The position numbers were made by a program, and so were the translations under genes. From IMG/VR virus record IMGVR_UViG_3300017971_000185, positions 421,683 to 485,682 of that record: a DNA stretch of 64,000 bases; one strand, given 5' to 3'. The notes beneath the pieces were generated by a model, which saw nothing but the letters and a program-made list of their open reading frames with translations, did no database searches and was not told the DNA's origin. Below, one piece after another: positions 1-7,775 of the stretch (positions are counted from its first letter, which is position 1; each line of letters begins with the position of its first letter). This DNA comes from a virus.

Positions 1-9
1 CGGCAGTAC

Positions 10-249
10 ATGTCCGATCCCACGCGCCCGTTCCCGTTCCAGCCGCGCGGTGCTGTGGATGGGAAGGTCATGACCCAGGAAAGTGCTCGGAAGCTGCGAT
101 TCTGGGCACGATGGGGCAATAGCTGTGGCATGGTTTTCGACAAGGACGCTTTCATCCAGGAACATCCTCAATGGCTGGATCTGAAGGACATTTTGGAGAC
201 TCGCGGGGGGAATCCGTGGGTCGAGGTTCAAGCAGACATGTGCCCGTAA
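10..249 (+). CDS. small hypothetical protein
   Basis: A 79-residue protein I do not recognise. It is rich in Trp, Phe and Arg and ends in DMCP. The frame is open back to base 1, so the true start may lie before the window and the ATG at 10 is provisional. It is followed after seven bases by another small gene with a good ribosome site, so both probably belong to one operon that leads into the nuclease gene. Confidence 0.5.
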   Translation: MSDPTRPFPFQPRGAVDGKVMTQESARKLRFWARWGNSCGMVFDKDAFIQEHPQWLDLKDILETRGGNPWVEVQADMCP

Positions 250-256
250 GGAGACT

Positions 257-472
257 ATGGTCTCTCCCACACACGCAGGAAACCCCGCTAGGACGTGCAA
301 TTGGGATCGCGCTTCTGAAGAAGCACGTATCGAGGCACAACAGATTCAAGAATCTCAAGCAAAGTTGTCTGGCGAAGCGGCTCCCATCGATATTGGCCAT
401 CATCCGGTCTATGGGTGGTTTGTGATTGAAACCACTCTCGGGACTATTTTGTGGGCAGAAAGAGGAGAGTGA
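257..472 (+). CDS. small hypothetical protein
   Basis: A 71-residue protein preceded by a clear Shine-Dalgarno (aaggaga, 6 nt before the ATG). The C-terminal half (GWFVIETTLGTILWAERG) looks like a beta-rich domain. No family is recognised. The following 122 bases hold no ORF that I trust; they contain the sequence cacctataggg at 550-560, discussed as a possible promoter motif. Confidence 0.5.
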   Translation: MVSPTHAGNPARTCNWDRASEEARIEAQQIQESQAKLSGEAAPIDIGHHPVYGWFVIETTLGTILWAERGE

Positions 473-594
473 CTAAGAAGCCAAGGCCGAGGCAGTCCGG
501 CAGCGCGTTACAACGTCGGGATGTGCGTAGCGCAGGTTCCGCTGTAGCGTCACCTATAGGGAGCAACCTGTTTACTTCGTGGGTATAGCGGAGT

Positions 595-1581
595 GTGGGC
601 ATTCGCTTCGTCACTCGTTCCGACGTTCACATCTCGGACCACACTCCGCAGTCGAGAACGGATAACTGGATCGAGACCGTCGCGGAGAAGCTCGCTCAGG
701 TTGGCGAGATTGCTCGCGAGGTTGATGCCCATGCTGTCCTAGACAATGGGGATTTCTTCGATGTGAAGTCTCCTGGGCGCAACTCTCACGCGATGGTGCG
801 GCTTGTAGCGGATGTCCATGCCAAGTACCCCTGTTCGGTCTGGGGAAACGTCGGCAACCACGATTGCGTCTACGGCAACCTCGACTACCTGGACCAGCAA
901 CCGTTGGGCGTGTTGTTCTCGACGGGAGTCTTTCAGCGTTGCTACGGAGAGCACACGCGGAGGCTGACTGACCCGGATAGTGGTGTCGAGGTCCGTGTCG
1001 TGGGCATTCCTTACCACGGTCCCAAGTACGACATGGGGCGGTTCGAGGTACGCAAAGAGAAGGAGGACTATCTCGTTGTCATGGCGCATGTTCTCGCGTC
1101 GCCGCGTGGAGGGACGATGTTTGAGGGCGAGGACATCGTGAAGTACGATGACGCGCTCAACCTGTCGCCCGATGTGGATGTCTGGGTCTTTGGGCATTGG
1201 CACAAGGATCAAGGCATCGTAGAGCACAGACCGGGCAAGTGGATCGTCAACATCGGCGCGCTCACGCGAGGTTCGTTGAGCCAGGACGATCTCGATCGTG
1301 AACCTGGGGTTGCCATTCTCACGTTCGCAAAAGATGGTTTCCAGATCGAGCGTCGTAACCTCAAGGTTCGCCCTGTAGATGACGTGTTCAACCTGGAGCG
1401 CCGCGTTCAGGCCGAGACGCGAGCAATGACGATGGAAGCGTTTGTGTCGTCTCTGCGCGAGACGCTGGGCAAGGAAGCCAACTCGGAGTCCCTCCAAGAG
1501 AGGATCGATCGGATGGGTGTTCCCGACAACGTGCGTGAGCGGGCCATTCTCTACATCGAGGAAGCTGAAAACAGTAGGTGA
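595..1581 (+). CDS. sbcD: SbcD/Mre11-like metallophosphoesterase
   Basis: A 328-residue calcineurin-like phosphoesterase of the SbcD/Mre11/T4 gp47 family. The metal-binding motifs appear in order: DVH (residues 10-12), GDFFD, GNVGNHD and GHWH. Enzymes of this family are Mn-dependent nucleases that trim DNA ends together with an SbcC/Rad50 ATPase; a partial SbcC-like gene lies at 4091. In phages they serve recombination-dependent replication. The GTG at 595 is chosen because the next codons already build the first beta strand (IRFVTRSDVH). The capping C-terminal region is short and helical, as in phage versions. Confidence 0.85.
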   Translation: MGIRFVTRSDVHISDHTPQSRTDNWIETVAEKLAQVGEIAREVDAHAVLDNGDFFDVKSPGRNSHAMVRLVADVHAKYPCSVWGNVGNHDCVYGNLDYLDQQPLGVLFSTGVFQRCYGEHTRRLTDPDSGVEVRVVGIPYHGPKYDMGRFEVRKEKEDYLVVMAHVLASPRGGTMFEGEDIVKYDDALNLSPDVDVWVFGHWHKDQGIVEHRPGKWIVNIGALTRGSLSQDDLDREPGVAILTFAKDGFQIERRNLKVRPVDDVFNLERRVQAETRAMTMEAFVSSLRETLGKEANSESLQERIDRMGVPDNVRERAILYIEEAENSR

Positions 1582-1590
1582 GGCCATGGG

Positions 1591-1684
1591 TAGAATGGTT
1601 GTGAATAGAAGGAGGGCCTCCCTTGGCGGCGGCGTAACGTGTGTGCTGCGCCGTCGTCTTGGGAGGTTTGCTATTCGGTAGAGT
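1591..1684 (+). promoter_or_regulatory. intergenic hairpin with two -10-like boxes
   Basis: The 111-base gap between the SbcD-like and Cas4-like genes holds a TAGAAT box (1591-1596), a long imperfect hairpin whose arms are cctccc (1617-1622) and gggagg (1661-1666) with a GC-rich interior, and a TAGAGT box (1679-1684) 8 nt before the GTG start at 1693. I read this as a terminator or attenuator followed by a promoter for the downstream gene. A 26-codon reading frame from the GTG at 1601 spans the hairpin, but I do not call it a gene. Confidence 0.4.
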
Positions 1685-1692
1685 GAGATCAC

Positions 1693-2637
1693 GTGGCTGC
1701 GAAGCACGATTTTACGCTCTACTGGAACAACCTCATCACGTATGAGGGCTGTCCGCAGTGCTTTCTCTGGAACCGTGGGTGGGGTGATATCGACGTAGGC
1801 GGCGGGCCTGGGCGTAAGAAGCCCAAGCCAGTCAAGAAGTCTGCCCACCACAAGATCATGGGGCTCGTCATCCAGTCGGCTGTCGAGACCTTTTACAACG
1901 AGGAGCTATGGCGGAAGCCGGAAGGGCTCAAGCATCGGTTGGTGCGGATGACCAAGGCCGCTTTCACGCAGGAATTGGCGAAGCACTACGTCGATTGGAG
2001 GCAAGCGCCGGGTCAGGCTGAGATGGTGCGGGTGTGCTGCGATGGGGTGCTGGGCTACATGCGTACCATGAAGTATCACAGGTTTCTGGGTTCGTATGCG
2101 CGCGCAGAAGTGAACCTTCGTGGGTGGATTGACAAGAGGAATCCCCTTGGTGGCTATGCAGACGTGATCATCCGTCGTGAGGACACGGGCATCACCATTC
2201 TGGATGGCAAGAATTCTACAACGAAGGGTAAGTATGTAGACCCAGACCAGTTGAGATTCTACGCCTTGTGCTTCTACCTGGCGTACAACGCGATGCCCGA
2301 TCGCCTTGCGTTTGTGTGGTATCGCTACCCCTATGACGGCAAGGATGAGACGGGAGTAGAGTGGATCGAATTCACCAAGCGTGATCTCCAGACTCTCGCG
2401 AAGCGCGCTTTAGAGGCGCGGCAGAAGATGAACAAGGAGGAATTCGACGCCACGCCCAACTCGGCAACGTGTCGGTTCTGCGACTACGAAACGGTGTGCC
2501 CCGAGCGCAAAGCCATGAGAGAGGCCGATCCGCGGAGTAGGCCAAGAGTGAGCCTGCCTACGGTAGATGAGGCGACCGGGTTCGTGGAATTTGATCTGAA
2601 TTCCCCGGTTCATTCAACCTCGCGTTCGGGTAAATAA
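1693..2637 (+). CDS. Cas4/RecB-like PD-(D/E)XK nuclease with Fe-S cysteines
   Basis: A 314-residue nuclease of the Cas4/AddB-type PD-(D/E)XK superfamily. The active-site pattern is visible: GGYADVII (first Asp), TILDGK (D-x-K, read as the D/E-x-K motif) and the following QLRFYALCF (the Q-x3-Y motif IV). An N-terminal CPQC pair (residues 20 and 23) and a C-terminal C-x2-C-x5-C cluster (CRFCDYETVC) match the 4Fe-4S staple of this group. It probably resects DNA with the neighbouring SbcD-like protein. The GTG start is accepted because residues after it run directly into the Cys motif. A CRISPR adaptation role is not implied: the CRISPR genes are 59 kb away. Confidence 0.8.
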   Translation: MAAKHDFTLYWNNLITYEGCPQCFLWNRGWGDIDVGGGPGRKKPKPVKKSAHHKIMGLVIQSAVETFYNEELWRKPEGLKHRLVRMTKAAFTQELAKHYVDWRQAPGQAEMVRVCCDGVLGYMRTMKYHRFLGSYARAEVNLRGWIDKRNPLGGYADVIIRREDTGITILDGKNSTTKGKYVDPDQLRFYALCFYLAYNAMPDRLAFVWYRYPYDGKDETGVEWIEFTKRDLQTLAKRALEARQKMNKEEFDATPNSATCRFCDYETVCPERKAMREADPRSRPRVSLPTVDEATGFVEFDLNSPVHSTSRSGK

Positions 2638-2652
2638 GGCTACAGGTTTCCC

Positions 2653-2967
2653 ATGCCAGAGACCACGACCGACCAACGTCTGGAAGATGCGATTCGGCGT
2701 CGTACCGAGATTCTGGCGCACATCGAACGCATCAAAGGCAAGAAAGAGGCAGCCGAGTCGAATCTGAAGGCGGCCGAAGAAGCCTGCCGTAGTCGCAAGG
2801 TCGATCCAGATGATATCGATGGCTACATCGAGAAACTGGAGACGCGATACGAGCAGTTGGTCTCGGACCTGGAGCGGGACATTGAAGATCTTGAGGAGCA
2901 GCTTGCTCCTTTCCTCGGTGACGCAGACGGAGAAGAAGCTAATGAAGATCGAAGTAGCGAAGAGTGA
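2653..2967 (+). CDS. coiled-coil protein
   Basis: A 104-residue, highly charged protein predicted to be almost wholly alpha-helical with heptad-like spacing (IERIKGKKEAAESNLKAAEE) and an acidic tail. It overlaps the clamp gene by 26 bases, so translation is probably coupled. Its place between a nuclease gene and the clamp/SbcC-like genes suggests that it could supply or mimic the coiled-coil part of an SbcC complex. That is inference only. Confidence 0.65.
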   Translation: MPETTTDQRLEDAIRRRTEILAHIERIKGKKEAAESNLKAAEEACRSRKVDPDDIDGYIEKLETRYEQLVSDLERDIEDLEEQLAPFLGDADGEEANEDRSSEE

Positions 2968-4087
2968 TCTGGAAAACGCATTGCAGGTTGTGTCGATCGG
3001 AACCTCGGGAAGCGGCAGCGATCTCACGACCCATTTCGTGTTTCGGACCAAGGACGATCAGACGAGCATTCTGTCTTACAATGGTCGTCTTGGAGCGAGC
3101 ATTCCACTCATCTGCAACGCTTCAGTGGATGACGGAGAGGACGCGCCCGACGCTTTCACGATCGAATCCTGGCGACTACAGCAATGGCTCAAGGCAGTAG
3201 ACGACGCCGCGGTGGTTCTGGAGCTAGATGGTGGTGTTGTCTCTGCGACCGCTCCATCTGGCACCGTGCAATTCCGTTCTCTCGATCCATCTTCCTTCCC
3301 CTTCTGGGACAAGACGCTCAAAGGCGCGAAGAAGACCATGACCATCGAGGCGCGGCGGCTTCACGCTGCCCTGTCTCACGTCAAGTCGTTCATTTCGGCA
3401 GCCGACACGACACGGCCAGAGATGGCCGTCACCGAAGCCAAAGACGGGTCGTTGTGGGCAACCGATACGGCTGCGTTGACGATCGTTTCACTGGAGGAGC
3501 TAGGGAATTCCAACCTGCGCATCCATGGCAAAGACATTCCTTCGGTGCTTTCGTTCCTGCTGTTGGCAGGAGATGACAAGCTGGAAGTGCTGGAGCACAA
3601 GCGGTCGCTATTTCTCCGTCGAGATGATGGGGGAGTGCTCAGCGTGGGGCGCCCTACCACGGCGTTTCTGGAGTTGGAGGACATCGAGGAAGTCGAGGAT
3701 GCGCATTGGTGGGAAGTGGGTACCAAAGACCTGGATCGAGCGATTCAGCAGCTTTCGGCGAGCGCTGCGAAAGAAGATCTCAAGATCACGTTCAACTTCG
3801 ATCCCACGGCACAGAAGGTTGTCACGTCCATGACAGCCGATTCTGGGGCGACGGTTACGTTGGATCTCGAATGTCCTGAGTACGGTTCCAAGGATGGTGT
3901 GGAGGTTGGGCTCCCGAAGAACGGCTGGGATGTGGAGTATCCCTATCTTCAGCGAATCTTGTCCTCGTACAGAGGCGGTAACGTGCTCAAGTTTGGGCTC
4001 AATCCCGCTGAAGAGGGCGGCTGGACGCGGTTTGTGGAGGACCGGGAGGGCGACAAGTATCTCACGATCTTAGTGTGGATACCGTGA
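2942..4087 (+). CDS. dnaN: DnaN-like sliding clamp
   Basis: A 381-residue protein with the length and three-fold repeated architecture of bacterial beta clamps. Recognisable signs are the N-terminal MKIEVAKSDLENALQVVS, a middle segment KTMTIEARRLHAALSHVKSF, the D-rich loop FISAADTTRPEM and repeats of short beta strands. The clamp would encircle DNA and tether the phage or host polymerase, loaded by the DnaX protein encoded at 7068. The ATG at 2942 is chosen over upstream in-frame codons because ggagaag lies just before it and homology begins there. The sequence is divergent, so the call rests on overall pattern and context. Confidence 0.75.
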   Translation: MKIEVAKSDLENALQVVSIGTSGSGSDLTTHFVFRTKDDQTSILSYNGRLGASIPLICNASVDDGEDAPDAFTIESWRLQQWLKAVDDAAVVLELDGGVVSATAPSGTVQFRSLDPSSFPFWDKTLKGAKKTMTIEARRLHAALSHVKSFISAADTTRPEMAVTEAKDGSLWATDTAALTIVSLEELGNSNLRIHGKDIPSVLSFLLLAGDDKLEVLEHKRSLFLRRDDGGVLSVGRPTTAFLELEDIEEVEDAHWWEVGTKDLDRAIQQLSASAAKEDLKITFNFDPTAQKVVTSMTADSGATVTLDLECPEYGSKDGVEVGLPKNGWDVEYPYLQRILSSYRGGNVLKFGLNPAEEGGWTRFVEDREGDKYLTILVWIP

Positions 4088-4090
4088 CCG

Positions 4091-4744
4091 ATGGTGCTTT
4101 CTGAGCTTCCGTCTATTGGCTCCCTTCGATCGAAAGCCGATCAGGCGATCGGCTTTCGCGATGCGCTTCAGCGCCGGAACAAGACCAATCAGCAGGAGAT
4201 TCGGGACCTGACAAACGAGGAAGCGTTGCTTCTGTTGGTAGCTGAGTTGCTTCGGACGTTGGTGGACGCGGAGGTGACGGAGGGCGTCGAAGCCGTGACA
4301 AAGCTCCAGACGGAGGGCTTGCAGGAGATTTTCCCCGACAAGGACGTGAGCCTGGAGGCCGATGTCACGTCTTCACGAGGTAAGGTCTCCGTTGATCTGA
4401 TGACGGTAGACCGCAAGCCGGACGGAGAGGTGGTTAAGGGCGCCGATGTGGACTTCTTTGGCGGCTCTATAAGCACCGTCGAGTCCGTGTTGCTGCGCAT
4501 CATCGTGATTATGCGTCGGGGCTTGCGGCCGTTGCTTGTGTTGGATGAGACGTTAGGAGCCATCGCCAAGCTCTACGTGGACCGCATGGCGACGTTCCTG
4601 AGGACTTTGTGCAATCGCATTCCTGGCGGTATGGATGTTCTTGCCGTGAGCCACGATCCGTTGCTCATCGATGCGGCTGAGAAAGCCTACGTTGTTGATG
4701 TGCAGGCCGATGGTAGCGTCAAATTCAAGGAACGACGCCAATGA
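4091..4744 (+). CDS. half-length SbcC/Rad50-type ATPase
   Basis: A 217-residue protein that corresponds to the C-terminal half of an SbcC/Rad50/RecF-type ABC ATPase. It has a helical N-terminus, an ABC signature (FGGSIS, residues 123-128), Walker B (LLVLDE, 148-153), a D-loop (TLGAI) and the switch histidine in AVSHDP (His188). There is no Walker A motif in this protein. It begins three bases after the clamp gene and overlaps the next gene by 4 bases. It may pair with a separate P-loop subunit or with the SbcD-like protein at 595; no matching N-terminal half is present in the window. Confidence 0.75.
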   Translation: MVLSELPSIGSLRSKADQAIGFRDALQRRNKTNQQEIRDLTNEEALLLLVAELLRTLVDAEVTEGVEAVTKLQTEGLQEIFPDKDVSLEADVTSSRGKVSVDLMTVDRKPDGEVVKGADVDFFGGSISTVESVLLRIIVIMRRGLRPLLVLDETLGAIAKLYVDRMATFLRTLCNRIPGGMDVLAVSHDPLLIDAAEKAYVVDVQADGSVKFKERRQ

Positions 4745-5235
4745 TGAAGCCCGGAGCCATCAAGCACAAGCTGGGCCAGGTGGTGTTTCGGCATCGTAAG
4801 AGGTTCATCGAGGAAGGGCTCAAGAGACGACCGTGCAACTGCGCCTACAACGCTCCTGTGAAGTTTCCGCGTAAGACGAGCGCCAGGGAGACGGTTCACG
4901 TGTGCCTCTTCCAAATCGCAGATCGCTCTGCGTGGAACAACACCATCTGTGACGATGCGTTCGATGGCGCTTCGCAGGCGCAGCAGTGTCCGTATTTTAA
5001 GTGCCAGAACACGGCGGAGGATCTCAAGGAGATGTTCGCGTCGCTGCTTGGTCTAGACGGGACGCCCGTAGAGATCGGATGGGTTGCTAAGCACTATCCC
5101 GACATTGCAGCGTTGACGTGGGTTCTGGGCGAGCAGCCCAAGGCGAAACCCGAGCACAGTGTCTTGGACTTGGTTGGCAAAGAGGAGCCAGAGGAGCTGC
5201 CGGAAGAACCATTGGCGGAGGAACCCAATGAGTGA
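4741..5235 (+). CDS. cysteine-containing hypothetical protein
   Basis: A 164-residue protein with several paired cysteines (RPCNC, VHVCLF, ICDD, QCPYFKC) that could bind zinc or an Fe-S cluster, followed by a Pro/Glu-rich tail (EEPEELPEEPLAEE). Two adjacent ATG codons start it at 4741, overlapping the ATPase stop. No family is recognised. Its position between recombination ATPase and primase genes suggests a DNA-metabolism role. Confidence 0.6.
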   Translation: MMKPGAIKHKLGQVVFRHRKRFIEEGLKRRPCNCAYNAPVKFPRKTSARETVHVCLFQIADRSAWNNTICDDAFDGASQAQQCPYFKCQNTAEDLKEMFASLLGLDGTPVEIGWVAKHYPDIAALTWVLGEQPKAKPEHSVLDLVGKEEPEELPEEPLAEEPNE

Positions 5236-5764
5236 TCTGTTGATGGTTCACAATTGGGATGGCTTGCTCAAGCAAGCGAAAGTCCCTCCTCGAATCATGG
5301 AGGTTCCTGTCGATCCCGAGAGTGCGCCCTTCCTGGTTTCGGCTCGGGAAGGAGCCCCGTTCCCGCTCGTGTGGGTCCACAAGGCAAACAACCGAGAGAA
5401 GATTCGTGCCTGCCCGCGCAAGGATCTGACGCTGCGCACCAAGATCATCGAAGAGGTCGTTCGGGCAGGGGAAGAGAAGGAGGTAGGCAACATACATCCT
5501 CTCACGATCGAGGGTGTGCAGGCGGCGTTGGCTTACCTCAAAGCCTACAGTTTCGATGATGTGGAAGCCCTGGTCGCATCGGACGTGAAGGAAACGTATC
5601 TGGAAGAGGTGAACACCTACGTCAAAGAGTGGGTGCCGGAGGGGCACTTGGTGCTGCTCCCGAAGGACCGGTCATTCGTGGGTGATATGGGACAGATGAG
5701 CACGGGACACGTCATTGTCGTGGTCCACAATCCGCTTCGGGGAATCGCAGTAGTGAAGAGATGA
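5228..5764 (+). CDS. hypothetical protein
   Basis: A 178-residue protein of unknown function. The ATG at 5228 has a strong ribosome site (ggagga, 6 nt upstream) and overlaps the preceding stop. It looks like a soluble mixed alpha/beta protein: the middle is helical (IEGVQAALAYLKAYSFDDVE) and the end is beta-rich (GHVIVVVHNPLRGIAVV). It overlaps the primase gene by 4 bases, so it may be a replication accessory factor. Confidence 0.6.
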   Translation: MSDLLMVHNWDGLLKQAKVPPRIMEVPVDPESAPFLVSAREGAPFPLVWVHKANNREKIRACPRKDLTLRTKIIEEVVRAGEEKEVGNIHPLTIEGVQAALAYLKAYSFDDVEALVASDVKETYLEEVNTYVKEWVPEGHLVLLPKDRSFVGDMGQMSTGHVIVVVHNPLRGIAVVKR

Positions 5765-6438
5765 GAGAGTGGGTCGAGGAAGCCCTGGCGCAGTGTGTGC
5801 TGTCGCAGGAGGCGAGAGGTTACCTCTTGGCGCGCGGGGCGAAGCCAGAGACCATCGAGGAGTGGGGGATCACGACCTGGACGGCACCAGCAGAGTCCGC
5901 TCCAGATGAGGACTTTCGGAAGCGTCTTGGCGAGCACGGCGAGGTTTTCAATGACCGCATCATCATCCCGCTGCGGAGCCCTCGCGGGGTTCTTCTGGGA
6001 TGGGACAGCCGATCTATAGGTGAGAAGGCGGTCCTTCGTTGGCTGATCGGAGACCGGCCTTGGTGCGTGTGCTGGGTTGGGCTCCAGGTGGCGATGGACA
6101 AGATCTGGGACGGTCGAGATCCGTGGATCGTGGAGGGAGCCTTCGATGTGTTCGCGCTACAGCACGCGTTGCCGGACGAGCCTGTACTAGGAGCGGGGCC
6201 TGCGCGTCTCGTCTATAGCCAGGTGGAGTTTCTCCGGCGGTTCTGCAAGCACGTCAATCTCGTGTTCGATCGGGATGCCGCAGGGCGTAAAGGATCACAA
6301 GAGGCTCTCGCGAACCTTCAGGGTCGCGGAGTCTCATGCCGGGAGATTGCTTACGGTAGAGCAGAGGATGACCCAGGTAAGATTTGGGATCGAGGCGGCG
6401 CAGAGGCCATGCGTCGCGAGTTTCCTTACCACAACTGA
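5761..6438 (+). CDS. DnaG-type primase core (TOPRIM)
   Basis: A 225-residue primase lacking the usual zinc-binding and helicase-binding domains. An N-terminal helix-rich segment resembles the DnaG region with 'RGxxxETIExWGIT'. Next comes the RNA-polymerase basin motif FNDRIIIPLRSPRGVLLGWD, then TOPRIM motifs WIVEGAFDV (Glu125, Asp129) and LVFDRDAAGRKG (Asp170, Asp172). It would make RNA primers for phage replication, with template recognition supplied by another protein. DnaG is normally about 600 residues, so this is a minimal form. Confidence 0.8.
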   Translation: MREWVEEALAQCVLSQEARGYLLARGAKPETIEEWGITTWTAPAESAPDEDFRKRLGEHGEVFNDRIIIPLRSPRGVLLGWDSRSIGEKAVLRWLIGDRPWCVCWVGLQVAMDKIWDGRDPWIVEGAFDVFALQHALPDEPVLGAGPARLVYSQVEFLRRFCKHVNLVFDRDAAGRKGSQEALANLQGRGVSCREIAYGRAEDDPGKIWDRGGAEAMRREFPYHN

Positions 6439-6449
6439 CGGGAGCAGCC

Positions 6450-6947
6450 ATGTCTCAGGAGATCTTTGAAGCAGGAAACGATGTCTACAAAGCGCTGAAG
6501 ATGCTGATTGGCAAGTACCATCCGCATCTATCCGATGTGAAAGACCAGATCTTCGTGTATTTCAAGGAGAAGGCATCAACGCCGGGAGGCGTGGCTGTGG
6601 CGGGCAAGACCAAGAAGGCGCCCCTGCTGCTGGCCGCCGGGTTGGTGACGGAGAACAAGCGCAAGATCACATTCATCATCGAGCTAGGGCACGACTACTG
6701 GAAGCCACTCTCCGACAAGCAAAAGACTGCGCTCCTTGATCACCATCTGTGTGCCATGGTCGCAGACGTGAGCCAGCAAGGTGGCATCACGTATGGCGTC
6801 AAGCCACCGGACTTCGTGGGGTATCGGGATGAGGTAGAGCGCTGGGGCTTGTGGCGTCCTGCACAGAACCCGAAGGCCAAGACGTTGGTGGAGCAGATGT
6901 TCGGCGCGGAGGAGGAAGAGGAGACGATGGAGGAGGAGGAGGAGTAG
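6450..6947 (+). CDS. phage metallopeptidase-like protein with altered motif
   Basis: A 165-residue protein matching the layout I know from the 'putative phage metallopeptidase' family: a beta segment (KITFIIELGHDYWKPLSDKQ), a helix that normally carries HExxH, and a later FVGYRDEVERWGLW segment. Here the motif reads HHLCAM, so the catalytic Glu and second His are missing. The C-terminus is a run of acidic residues. It may be a non-catalytic relative. The ATG at 6450 follows gggagcag. Confidence 0.55.
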   Translation: MSQEIFEAGNDVYKALKMLIGKYHPHLSDVKDQIFVYFKEKASTPGGVAVAGKTKKAPLLLAAGLVTENKRKITFIIELGHDYWKPLSDKQKTALLDHHLCAMVADVSQQGGITYGVKPPDFVGYRDEVERWGLWRPAQNPKAKTLVEQMFGAEEEEETMEEEEE

Positions 6948-6948
6948 G

Positions 6949-7071
6949 ATGCATCAGCACGCGATCCCGGCGGAAGAAGTGATCGCCACAGACGGGTATA
7001 CAGATGGGTTTCATGATGGGGTAGCTTGGGTGCTACGTCGCGTAGAGGAGACCACACGGCCGGAAGGATGA
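6949..7071 (+). CDS. 40-residue hypothetical protein
   Basis: A short ORF that starts one base after the previous stop and ends in an ATGA overlap with dnaX (dnaX starts at 7068). Its product, beginning MHQHAIPAEEVI and containing GYTDGFHDGVAWVLRR, is compact and plausible. It sits behind ggaggagtagg, a usable ribosome site. The tight spacing on both sides is the main argument that it is real. Function unknown. Confidence 0.55.
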   Translation: MHQHAIPAEEVIATDGYTDGFHDGVAWVLRRVEETTRPEG

Positions 7072-7766
7072 GTCTCGATACCAAATACAGGCCAATGAAG
7101 TACAAGGAAGTGCTCGGGCAAGAAGGCACTGTCGCGGTGCTGCGCCAATTCGTGAGCACGGGACATGGGTTCTGTCAGAGCTACCTCTTCGGCGGTCCGT
7201 TTGGCGCAGGAAAGACGACCCTTGCTCGCATTCTCGCCCGAGCGTTGCTGTGTGCTAATCCTCAGAAGGGGGAGCCATGTGACGAGTGTCATTCGTGCAA
7301 GGTGATGCTCGACAAGCCCGGCTCGCACGAGTGCTTCATCGAAGTTGATGCCGCCACCAACAGTGGCAAAGCGGACGTTGCCAAGCTTATCCAAGATCTG
7401 GACTATTCGACGTTCTCGGGCAAGCAGAAGATCTATCTCTTCGATGAGTGCTTTACTGAGGACACGATGCTTTTGACGCCGGACGGCGCGCGGAGCATCA
7501 AAGACCTTGTGGAAGAGAGATACATGGGTTTGGTTGCCTCGCTAGATCCGGTTACTGGTGACCATTGTTGGAGGCCGGTTACTGATTGGCATGACATCGA
7601 AGATGAACGCGACTGTGTGATGTTGGAATTTGATAATGGTGTTGTGTTAACTGTTACGACCGACCAGGAGATATTCACGAGGAATCGAGGATGGGTTGCC
7701 GCTTCGGACTTGACGGATGGCGATGATGTTTGCGAAGCCGCTAATGCGTCGTTTGCTCGACGCTGA
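7068..7766 (+). CDS. dnaX: DnaX N-terminal half fused to split-intein N half
   Basis: Residues 1-127 are the N-terminal part of a DNA polymerase III gamma/tau (DnaX) clamp-loader ATPase. They include Walker A (GPFGAGKT, residues 43-50), a four-cysteine zinc module (C62, C71, C74, C77) and Walker B up to YLFDE. At that point the reading frame continues as an intein N-terminal segment starting CFTEDTMLLTPDG and stops at 7766. The rest of DnaX is encoded from 8965 after an endonuclease gene. A working clamp loader therefore needs protein trans-splicing between this product and the one encoded at 8836-10035. The ATG at 7068 overlaps the previous stop. Confidence 0.9.
   Translation: MSLDTKYRPMKYKEVLGQEGTVAVLRQFVSTGHGFCQSYLFGGPFGAGKTTLARILARALLCANPQKGEPCDECHSCKVMLDKPGSHECFIEVDAATNSGKADVAKLIQDLDYSTFSGKQKIYLFDECFTEDTMLLTPDGARSIKDLVEERYMGLVASLDPVTGDHCWRPVTDWHDIEDERDCVMLEFDNGVVLTVTTDQEIFTRNRGWVAASDLTDGDDVCEAANASFARR
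7449..7763 (+). mobile_element. split intein, N half (in DnaX)
   Basis: A 105-residue intein N segment. Block A is CFTEDTMLLTPDGARSIKDL with the nucleophilic Cys1. Block B is VLTVTTDQEIFTRNRGW followed by DLTDGDDV. The conserved block B histidine (TxxH) is replaced by Gln (TTDQ). It is inserted exactly inside the DnaX Walker B motif, between YLFDE and CHELS. Confidence 0.88.
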
Positions 7767-7775
7767 GGTCGTGAT

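Noticed and set aside
538-562. T7-like promoter (the block ctatagggag)
   Set aside because: Only the core matches; the upstream recognition part does not. No phage RNA polymerase gene is seen and no other full copy occurs in the window.
473-594. tRNA gene
   Set aside because: A ggttc element is present but no cloverleaf can be folded; no tRNA was found anywhere in the window by eye.
1601-1681. Leaderless 26-residue peptide after TAGAAT
   Set aside because: It overlaps the intergenic hairpin completely and is Arg/Gly-rich as expected for noncoding GC-rich DNA.
739-1851. Long minus-strand ORF of 370 codons opposite the SbcD-like gene
   Set aside because: It is a shadow: low-complexity Arg/Leu/His translation with no motif, fully antisense to a recognisable enzyme. 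The same reasoning removes all other minus-strand ORFs, including those at 12987, 17348 and 42560.
1693-2637. Cas4 of the type I-C system
   Set aside because: It sits in the replication block 59 kb from the cas genes, next to SbcD and clamp genes, so a recombination nuclease is the better reading.
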